This document shows, piece by piece, positions 56,486 through 64,000 of a stretch of DNA of 64,000 bases. Position 1 is the first letter of the stretch; each line of letters opens with the position of its first letter. The stretch covers positions 6,561,422 to 6,625,421 of the forward strand of contig OZ024790.1 in the NCBI GenBank assembly GCA_964017065.1, given 5' to 3'. The notes under the pieces were generated by a model that ran no database searches, was not told the DNA's origin, and saw nothing but the letters and a program-made list of their open reading frames with translations. This stretch comes from Haliclona indistincta. Its lineage: Eukaryota; Porifera; Demospongiae; Haplosclerida; Chalinidae. Both the position numbers and the translations under genes were made by a program.

Positions 56486-57455
56486 TGTGGTATATTTTCG
56501 AACAACTGGTGCCAGATGTCTGGAGTCTGTGATTATGTAAATTTGAACAATCATGTTGAACTGGTATAAATACTGTGTCATATTCAGGTCAAATCAGAAT
56601 AATAATAATAAGAATTAGAGTAACACGGGGCTATTTCGTGACGGGGCTATTTCGTGACACATACAAATCAATTGAGGAAGCCAAACTTACTTACGGAATA
56701 GCCCCGCTTGACTACCTTCGCTCTTTCCGTCGTAACATTCGATAGCAACGATTGTGAATGTCGAGCCTGGTACTGCTAACATGAGAATAGATTCCTCTAT
56801 ACACTGGTACCAGACTCGTTGACCAATAGAAAGCGCTTGAGAGAAAAATAAGCGGGGAAAAAACAATAATCGTTAACAAAACGCTGAGATTTGCGGTTGT
56901 TTTTTGCTGTTTTTGTGCGCTTTTTAGCTGTTTTTTTGCCAGTTTTGTTGCAGACAAGGTAAGTGTTCACTCATTTAAATAGTATGGTAACAAAAAATAA
57001 GTCAAATCAAGAACAGAAAGCTCTGAGGTGCAGTATGGTACGTGCAGATGAAAGTCTCGTACTGTAACTCTTCCACCGTCCAGCCAATATAACAACAGCA
57101 TTCTGATATCTGCGAGGCAGAATTAAGAGTATAACAATCAACAGTACTAGTGATCTGCATCATGCATGCGTGCACTTACAGCTTTATCCATGATGCAATC
57201 CGTCTCGAAATAGCCCCGGTGGTGTCGAAATAGCCCCAAGACGGTCACGGCTTGCTGTCCAATATTCTTACACTGTATCAGCATAAATTTATATGTGAGC
57301 AGTTCGAATAAGACTGCTAATTCTGTAGGTGCAAGTAAAATTTGGATCCTGGGTACGCGAAAAGAGTTAGCAGTCAAGTAAAGTCGAACGAACGCTCTAA
57401 CGCCAAAACGTCACGAAATAGCCCCGGGTTACTCTATTTCTCAAAAGATACTACA
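56486..57455 (+). repeat. 5' LTR of the Gypsy element, split by a MITE
   Basis: TGTGGTATATTTTCG at 56486 and CTCAAAAGATACTACA ending at 57455 give TG...CA termini with a short inverted TGTGGTA/TACTACA. Removing the 817-bp MITE and one TA leaves an LTR of about 151 bp, with TATAAATAC near 56567. Directly after it comes TATTGGCGACGAGAG, a primer-binding-site position familiar from Gypsy elements. No second LTR is in the window. Confidence 0.65.
56616..57436. mobile_element. Mariner-type MITE with TA duplication, inside the LTR
   Basis: The element spans 56618-57434 with inverted ends GAGTAAC(A/C)CGGGGCTATTTCGTGAC and TA on both sides (56616-56617, 57435-57436). CGGGGCTATTTCG-type subterminal motifs recur at 56643, 56695, 57205 and 57222. 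No transposase. An open frame that continues into gag is accidental; gag starts at 57501. Confidence 0.85.
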
Positions 57456-57500
57456 TATTGGCGACGAGAGTTGGTGCGACCCCTGCTGCTGTACTCAAAG

Positions 57501-59602
57501 ATGGCTGCTGGACGTTTCTTCGTATCGTTCACACCAGAAGCAGAGACAATTTCGTCGTACCTAGAAAGAATTAATCTCTTCATGACGGCAAGTGGGACAG
57601 CTGACGAGAAGAAAGTTGCAGTTCTCCTCAGTTCTGTGGGACTAGCAGCGTACACTGTCCTACGCGACCTCTGTAGGCCCGTTCTGCCGGAAACGAAGAC
57701 CTACGGCGAGCTCACTGAACTCCTGGAACAGCAATACAAAGCTAAGCCATTAGTCATTGCTGAAAGATTTTATTTTGGTCAAAGGAGCCAGAAAGAAGGA
57801 GAGACGATAGCTGAATACGTCGCCGAGCTTCGTCGTTTGTCGGCTAACTGCGACTACGGAGAGTTCTTGACTCAAGCCATTCGTGACCGTCTTGTTGCGG
57901 GAATTCGCAGTGAAGTGCTACAAAGACAGTTACTCTCTAAGGAAACTCTAACTCTTGACGACGCTGTGAAGCTATCACAAGCTTACGAGGCAGCTGAATT
58001 GAACGTCAAGGCCCTCAAGAGCTCTGCTACTGACGCCGGAGTCTCTGATAGTGTGGGGAAAGTATCTGTGAACAAACCCTCCACCGGTCCATGCTATCGT
58101 TGTGGAAAAGGAAATCACACCCCTGAGGAGTGCAGATTTAAAACTGCTAAGTGTCACAATTGTGGTCGTACTGGTCACATATCTCCTGTTTGCAGGTCTA
58201 GTACGCGTCCTAGACGTGGAGACAACTCCAAGAAGCCTTCTAAAAGACGAAATAAGTATGTTGCAGTCGACGACTCTAGTTCTGATGAAGTATCGATCAA
58301 GCAGATCTATGCCTTGGGTTCTAAGAAGACTCAGCCATTCCATGTTGATGTGCTCGTAAACAACCAGCCCTTGAAGATGGAACTTGATACCGGAGCAGCA
58401 GTATCCATCATCGCTGAAAGCCAGTTGAAAAGAATTCTTCCTCGCATTAAGTTAAAACCATCGAAGATTAAGCTGGAAACCTACTCTGGTGAGAAAATGC
58501 CAGTGGTTGGTGAGGTTCCAGTAGAAGTTCAGTATGCTGAGCAGACAGAATTGTTATCTTTCGTTGTTGTTGCTCAGGAAGGACCACCTTTGTTGGGAAG
58601 AGATTGGCTGAAATGTCTGCGGTTAGATTGGAGGACAGTCGGTGCTGTTCATTTCGTTGAGAAAAAGCTAGATTCTGACCTGAAGAAATTGCTCTCTGTT
58701 CACAAAGCTGTTTTCAAGTCAGAACCTGGGACTATTCATCCATATCGTGCAAGACTGCAAGTCCGAGAAGGAGCCACTCCTAAGGTCTGCAAAGCTCGAC
58801 CTGTACCATATGCCATCAAAGATTCCCTCGATCAAGAGTTGGACTTACTCGAGTCATCTGGAATCATCCAATCGGTTTCTCATAGTGACTGGGCAGCTCC
58901 GATAGTGGCTGTACCAAAGAAGGATGGAAGAATAAGGATCTGTGGAGATTATAAACTGACCGTCAATCCAGCACTTGATGTTGATCAATACCCATTACCG
59001 AAGACACAAGATTTGTTTTCTTCACTCTCTGGTGGTCAGAAGTTCTCTAAACTAGATCTTTCTCAAGCCTACCTTCAGCTAATACTAGAAGAGGATTCTC
59101 GACACTATCTCACTATCAACACTCACCGAGGCTTGTATCAATTCACTCGACTACCATTCGGTGTAGCTTCAGCTCCCGCAATCTTCCAGAAGACAATGGA
59201 TCTTTTGTTGCAGAAGTTACCTGGTGTGGTATGTTACATCGACGACATACTGGTGACTGGTGTCAATGATGAAGATCATCTCAAGAACCTCAACCTCGTA
59301 CTCGAACGTCTAACCGCTCATGGAGTCGTACTGAAGCAAGAGAAGTGCTTCTTCCTGCAATCTTCCGTGGATTTCTTGGGACACACGGTAGATGCTGAAG
59401 GACTCCACCCAACCGCTGAAAAGCTGAAAGCTGTTGTGGAAGCTCCTGCCCCTCAGAATGTACAGGAACTTCGCTCATTTCTGGGTCTCATAAACTATTA
59501 TGGACATTTCATTTCTAATCTCTCAACTCTTCTCTCCCCACTCAATAGGTTGCTCCAGTCTAACAAAAGATGGGACTGGTCACCTGAGTGTGTTCAAGCA
59601 TT
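57501..59602 (+). CDS. Gypsy-type Gag-Pol, cut by an assembly gap
   Basis: A single frame from ATG 57501 (MAAGRFFVSF) to the N run. Gag comes first, with YFGQRSQKEGETIAEYVAEL. Then there are two CCHC zinc knuckles, CYRCGKGNHTPEEC (residue about 198) and CHNCGRTGHISPVC. Next is an aspartic protease with LDTGAAVSII (about 295). The reverse transcriptase has SKLDLSQAYLQL, TRLPFGVASAP and YIDDILVTG (about 580), followed by HTVDAEGLHPTAEK and the RT/RNase H connection. Gag and Pol are fused in one frame. RNase H, integrase and the 3' LTR are not seen; sequence after the gap (from 59803) does not obviously continue the element. Family order is established for Gypsy/Metaviridae. Confidence 0.9.
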
Positions 59603-59802
59603 NNNNNNNNNNNNNNNNNNNNNNNNNNNNNNNNNNNNNNNNNNNNNNNNNNNNNNNNNNNNNNNNNNNNNNNNNNNNNNNNNNNNNNNNNNNNNNNNNN
59701 NNNNNNNNNNNNNNNNNNNNNNNNNNNNNNNNNNNNNNNNNNNNNNNNNNNNNNNNNNNNNNNNNNNNNNNNNNNNNNNNNNNNNNNNNNNNNNNNNNNN
59801 NN
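59603..59802. other. Assembly gap of 200 N
   Basis: Exactly 200 N, the same length as the gap at 12412-12611, so the true size is probably unknown. It falls at the RT/RNase H junction of the Gypsy element. Confidence 0.95.
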
Positions 59803-60582
59803 GTCTTGTCCTTCCTTAGATGTGTGCGATAGTGCGAGATTGGTTTCCAGAAACAATTCCACGGTAAGTTATATCGGCTAGAAGACGCCGATCTGTCATC
59901 TTTCGTGGTTTCATACCCGTAGTGATTTTCGCGTTCAGTGTTGCATAATAGACTGCAGTCATAGTAGCCTTTACACTAGCGCTTGATTTACTTTGCTAAC
60001 TACGATAGTTTCAGAGATACAACTCCTTGACAACTAATTTAAAAAATTAATTAAAATTGTGCGTGGGCGTGTGCCTGCACCCTTAAAGTGGTTGAGGACA
60101 CAGACAGCAAAATATCAAGTCCAGGTATGACAACATGATACTTGTTAGTACAGTAATGGATGAAGAATTAAGAGACTCAGTAATACTGACAACTCGATCA
60201 TGATGCTGCAAACTCGGCCTAAATAGTTGGACCACGCCTAGTAGAATCTTGTTGATGCCAATATCACACTCACAGTAGCTTCTAGTCCTTACGCTGCGTG
60301 GTGTAGGAACCTTTCTGTGCGTAGAATCTTGCTCGTGACTCGAGCCTGCCTACTGCTACAGTGCTACTTGGTTCGACATCACGTCCGGGGCATGTCAGTT
60401 TTAACCCGCCATCTGAAGCTTGAACGAACAGATCAGTGTTACTTAGAGTATAGTACAGCTCTAGACATATTTCATACCTCTGGCTTGCGCGCTGAAGCGT
60501 CCAGACCAGAGACAAAACGCAGTACGATGACGGATCGAGATAGCTAGCTGCATAACTGATGTGGGCGGAGTCAATGATAAGT
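59803..60582. other. Spacer after the gap, nothing recognised
   Basis: No RNase H, integrase or LTR motif can be read. No other gene supported; short open frames on both strands lack known motifs. Confidence 0.5.
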
Positions 60583-60938
60583 AGCGACAATCAGTTGCAC
60601 TTTGCCACCAAGTATAGCAGTTTTAGTGGCTTCTTCTATCCGTTCTCCCCCTACGAACACTGCGCTGAGTCCCTTTCTACAGAAACTTTCTTACTTGATC
60701 CTTCATCAAAGACTTTAGAGGTGATATTACCAGCACTATAGATGTGCCATCTGGCACTCTTCTTAGACAGTCAAACATGACAGGTAGGCAGCCAAAGCAT
60801 GCTGATTTGCCATATCCAGTCGGTAGACTGACAAAAACATCTCTGCCACTTATGAACGAACTGATAGCTTTTTCCTGCTCTTCTTTAAAAGAAGGAATAC
60901 CCAGCCTAGCAGCAGAGATCGTGTAATACTCTGATCGC
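60583..60938 (-). pseudogene. RecQ-type helicase fragment
   Basis: The minus strand reads LGIPSFKEEQEKAISSF (motif 0 type, Gln included), then ISGRDVFVSLPTGYGKSACF with Walker A, then SIVLVISPLKSLMKDQV (motif Ia). After a one-base shift near 60678 it continues FCRKGLSAVFVGG to a stop near 60583. Motifs II-VI are absent. It could be an exon-sized relic of a host RecQ gene or a retrocopied or mobile fragment. It lies head-to-head with the receptor starting at 61200. Confidence 0.7.
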
Positions 60939-61149
60939 GTAGGCGTGGGGTTGGATTTGAAACCGCACTTGCCTATATGAGCTCCGCACGAATTCCTGCG
61001 TAGATCCGCCTACCCCCTGCAGTTGTCTCCTGCAAGCGAAATCCGTCGGGCCCCGTGAGACTATCTGCACCTTAGGTGCTTCATTGTTATATTAATTTAT
61101 TATTCATTACCGTGACGTATAAACATCCTGTTTCAAAACGTTAGTGAAT

Positions 61150-61199
61150 CCCCCATTAAAAACAAGACGCGCGCTTCATTATGATCATTATTATAAACC
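61150..61199 (+). promoter_or_regulatory. Conserved core promoter/5' UTR of subfamily 2 receptor
   Basis: CATTAAAAACAAGACGCGCG and CTTCATTATGATCATTATTA precede the ATG at 61200. The block is shared with 31505-31565. A TATA-like element is weaker here (ATTAAAAAC against CTATAAAAAAG). Confidence 0.5.
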
Positions 61200-63797
61200 A
61201 TGACTACAATTGTTCTGTTTGTTCTTGCAGTTGGCTTCTACATAGGAGGTGAGACTCTAGTTGAGTTATTATTATGATATCTTCATTCTGAAACACTATT
61301 AGCTGCACAAGTTGAAGACATTGTCATACTCCATCCTGTTCAACCAGCTAGTGGACTATCAGCCTGTCCTGGACAAGATGTCACTATCAACTGCACTATT
61401 GTTAGAGTAACCAATATACCAGAAGTGGCAAAACCACCATTGCAGTGGCAGTATAGAGGAGATCTCATCATATTCGATGATGCATTTGCTACCAGTGACT
61501 ATTACACTCTGGTATCTCATGTTGTGGGATTAACAGTGATGTCGATCGCCACTATTCATAGTGTTCAAATATCTGATCACGACAATAATATCATGTGTCA
61601 ATCAAAGATATCTAATTCACTCTCAGAGACAATCACAATAGCAGGTAAAATTAATGCTTATTTTTAGAGGTGTGTAAATACTGTTTTAAACAATGTATGC
61701 ATGCATTGTCTACTAAAGGTGCAGCAAACTCTCCATCTAAGCTAAGTATCAGTACTGCCAGCAACATAGTATCACTAACATGGCTAGCTCCTCCTAATGG
61801 ACCCACAGACTGTGTCTTCAACTACACTATCAATATCACTAACTACAGTAGCTCTAGCTCGTGCTACAGTACTAGCAACGTTGAGTCACTGATACTGACT
61901 ACTGATAATTATACTGAAACGGATGATGATACTGACCTAAACCAGTTGACTCGTGGACACAACTACTCATTTGCTGTGGCTGTTACTGACAGTACAGGAC
62001 AACATGGACCATGGAGTGATCAACTAACAGTCACATATGATGGTATGAATTTCCTAATTATGAGCTGTTAATTTGTTACCATGCACAGTTCCTGATATTG
62101 TGAGCTTCATAGTACAGTTACAACTAACAAATATTAATATTTTATGGCAGGTATGAATGCAATAATTAATGTCATTGACATTAACAATTATTTATTTTTG
62201 TCGCTTTAGCCTCTAGATGGTTTACCAGTCCTTCACTATGTAGTGTCTTATAATACCAGTGATAACAGCACACTGATACACACACAAGTGAACTCTTCTA
62301 TGACTAGTTACACAGTGTCTGGTGTACCAGGAGTAACCTACTATATTACAGTGTTTGCTGTCAATGCTCTGGGACCAGGACCTATCAATGGATACTCTAT
62401 AGTGAATGGTGAGTATTATAATAGGGTCAAACATGCATAGCTAGTATAATATTAATATTTTTCCAATAGATTATGTGCTTTCTACAACTACATCACCAAC
62501 TAATAAGTCAGTTCACTCTATGGCAAGTTCTTCTATTACAATGATTTTCTTCACTACTCAAAATAGCCCAACTACCACAGGTGAAACACAATTACTTTGT
62601 CCGGCATGCAAAATATTGTAACATCACTACAAAATTTATTATTAATTATTTGTTAATAGGTATTGTTATCATATCTGTTTCCACAATTGGAGGAATCATG
62701 GTCGTATTGATAGTTTTAGCTATCATTATAATAATAGGTTTTAAGATAAATCATACCAGAGGTATAATTAAAACATGCCGAAAAATAATGATTTCATTGT
62801 TGATTAATAGGAAAGATAAAGAAAAGAGTTAATTGCAACAGGTAATGAATGTTTAGGCCGTTGTATTCAGCAATTATTACATAGTACGTCATCATTCACC
62901 AATCGGATTGCTCTATTCGAGGGCATTAATGTAGGTTATTGACCGCGCGTAGCGTCTTCTATAGCAACAGACGGTTGCGTCTTTGCGAGTTTGAAAAATT
63001 CGCGATGTTATTGCGCTCACAGTGATGAACTATGTAATAAATCATTTATTGCCCTACACAACTCGGGCAATAACCGACATTAATGACCTCGGGAAAGTCG
63101 GTTGCCTCGTACAGTCTCGGGCTGCGCCCTCGACCGTAACTCGGGCAACCGACTTTCCCGCGGTCATTAATGTCGGTTAATGCCCTCGCGTGAGGGCAAT
63201 AACTAATACTAATAATTTTATTGTTATTAAAAAAATATTATCTATACTATTATAGTAATACCTATTCAGAAAGGTTTGAGCTGGTTAGTTTATTCATTTT
63301 AAAATGCATAGTTATGCTATTATACTTAATTTACAGAATGAAACATCAGTTTATGCTGATCTAGCACCACCAACTGACTTGATACCTCCTCCTCGCCCAC
63401 CACCTCCTGTGAATAAGGTATTTGCTCAGCCATAATTGACAGAAAACAGATGATGCCATCTTTTTACAGGCTAGAGCTAAACGTGGTGAGCTCTTGTATG
63501 CTGATATTGGATCAGTACCATTGGGCCACAAACCTGCTATACCTCCTCCCATTGAGAAGGTTATCTACTCTGATGCAAGAGAGGTTATGAAACCAAAGGT
63601 GTATAATTAATAGCAATTATTTTGTTATAATTATATTGTTATGTTTGAAGGAAAATACCGCATCAAGTACTGAAAAAAAACAACTCATTTATGCGGAGCT
63701 TGGAACTTCTTCTGGAATGCGACCAGTGGCTGCACCAGCACAAGATAAAGTTGTGTACTCCACCGTACAAACCACAGATATGCAGCGTCATCAATGA
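61200..63797 (+). CDS. Subfamily 2 ITIM-type Ig/FN3 receptor, intact (534 aa)
   Basis: Twelve exons join in frame: 61200-61248 (signal, MTTIVLFVLAVGFYIG), 61303-61644 (Ig), 61719-62042 (FN3), 62089-62150, 62210-62408 (FN3-like), 62470-62580 (Ser/Thr linker), 62660-62761 (transmembrane), 62811-62841 (basic GKIKKRV), 63256-63283, 63337-63417, 63470-63598, 63651-63797. That is 535 codons including the stop. The Ig exon has VTINCTIV, LQWQYRGD and HDNNIMCQS. The tail holds SVYADL, LLYADI, VIYSDA, LIYAEL and VVYSTV. Four of the five fit the ITIM consensus (S/I/V/L)xYxx(I/L/V). PPPRPPPPVNK is SH3-like. The last three exons are phase-0 cassettes of 81, 129 and 147 nt. The FN3 exon has an acidic insert (TETDDDTD) absent from the paralogues. 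The intron 62842-63255 carries a hairpin element. ITIMs recruit SH2 phosphatases in animals; ligand unknown. Confidence 0.88.
62876..63212 (-). repeat. Hairpin element inside a receptor intron
   Basis: Inverted single-unit copy of the array at 14515-15176. It starts ACATAGTACGTCATC, contains AATCGGATTGCTCTATTCGA and the unbroken CGAGGGCATTAATGTAGG, then a hairpin with apex CTCGGGCTGCGCCCTCG (63116-63132) and an end near AATAACTAATACTAAT. It makes this intron 414 bp; the corresponding intron of 31566-33861 is 63 bp. Confidence 0.85.
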
Positions 63798-64000
63798 AGT
63801 AGACAGAGTTACTGTTACAGCATAAAACTATAATTGATTATGTACAGTATCTTAATGCAATCCTGACTAACGATCATACATTTTCAGTGTATAATTGCAA
63901 TGGTAATTATTGGGATTCACCAAGTTCACCCATTTTGAAACAGATTACGTCATCTCGTCCCGCCCTCAAATTTAATCATTGATTACTACTGCTACAGAAA

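Noticed and set aside
57342..57500. N-terminal extension of the Gypsy frame before the Met at 57501.
   Set aside because: It runs through the MITE end, the LTR end and the primer-binding-site region, so it cannot belong to the original protein.
61425..61667. Separate small gene starting inside the receptor Ig exon.
   Set aside because: It is the 3' part of the Ig exon 61303-61644 read into its intron; the upstream part is continuous in the same frame.
63361..63552. Minus-strand open frames opposite the tail exons of the 61200 receptor and opposite the Helitron gene.
   Set aside because: They are antisense shadows of well-supported coding sequence, with no motifs or plausible splice context.
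63337..63797. ITAM reading of the tail tyrosines.
   Set aside because: ITAM needs two YxxL/I separated by about 6-12 residues. Spacing between motifs here is about 20-30 residues, and upstream hydrophobic or Ser residues fit ITIM better.

Overview
The window looks like part of a demosponge nuclear genome, with Amphimedon queenslandica or a close relative as the best guess. This rests on style rather than a match: very short GT-AG introns (about 44-80 bp in most genes), AT-rich spacers, phase-1 Ig and fibronectin-III exons, several DNA-transposon superfamilies side by side, and two assembly gaps of exactly 200 N (12412-12611, 59603-59802). I saw no bacterial operons, rRNA, tRNA or CRISPR.

Host genes. 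The host content is six related cell-surface receptor genes in two subfamilies. Subfamily 1 (minus strand) has an Ig-like exon, an FN3-like exon, a short linker exon, a conserved membrane-proximal exon, a heptad-repeat stalk plus transmembrane exon, and a very short tail. Its members are 9774-11261 (broken by frameshifts), 16977-18447 with a detached Ig-exon piece at 21009-21137 (split by a LINE and a palindrome), and 24850-26639 (open throughout, signal exon not found). Subfamily 2 (plus strand) has a signal exon, an Ig-like exon, FN3 exons, a Thr/Ser-rich linker, one transmembrane helix and a tail. Its members are 31566-33861 (23-bp deletion in the Ig exon), 41415-43267 (intact, 469 aa, different tail) and 61200-63797 (intact, 534 aa). 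Two of them carry tails with five tyrosine motifs, mostly ITIM-like, on phase-0 cassette exons with proline-rich SH3-type stretches. The 31566 gene has the ectodomain of the 41415 gene and the signal exon, transmembrane segment and tail of the 61200 gene. Together they look like a small paired-receptor cluster shaped by gene conversion.

Mobile DNA. Most of the rest is transposons. Complete or near-complete coding elements are a 5.4-kb element with inverted ends (34872-40266) encoding a roughly 1,500-aa protein with FEN1/PIN-like motifs, a Helitron with Rep, Pif1-type helicase and OTU domains (45494-51971, one frameshift), and the 5' half of a Gypsy LTR retrotransposon (56486-59602). Remnants include a CR1/L2-like LINE (18489-20190), an RT-associated C-terminal domain (16090-16800), a LINE 3' end (54540-54664) and a RecQ helicase piece (60583-60938). 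Non-autonomous elements with readable target duplications cover TTAA (piggyBac-like, four copies), 8-bp hAT-like, 9-bp Mutator-like, P-element-like, TA (mariner-like) and 5-bp types.

Other structure. Large foldbacks occur at 260-670, 23131-23466, 27493-28657, 34060-34415, 45061-45248 and 55800-56170. Palindromes with unrelated arms share a 17-base apex containing GC-GNA-GC. A (GGAA)n tract lies at 5733-6188, whose unexpanded counterpart is present at 23960, and a 61-bp minisatellite lies at 52936-53562.
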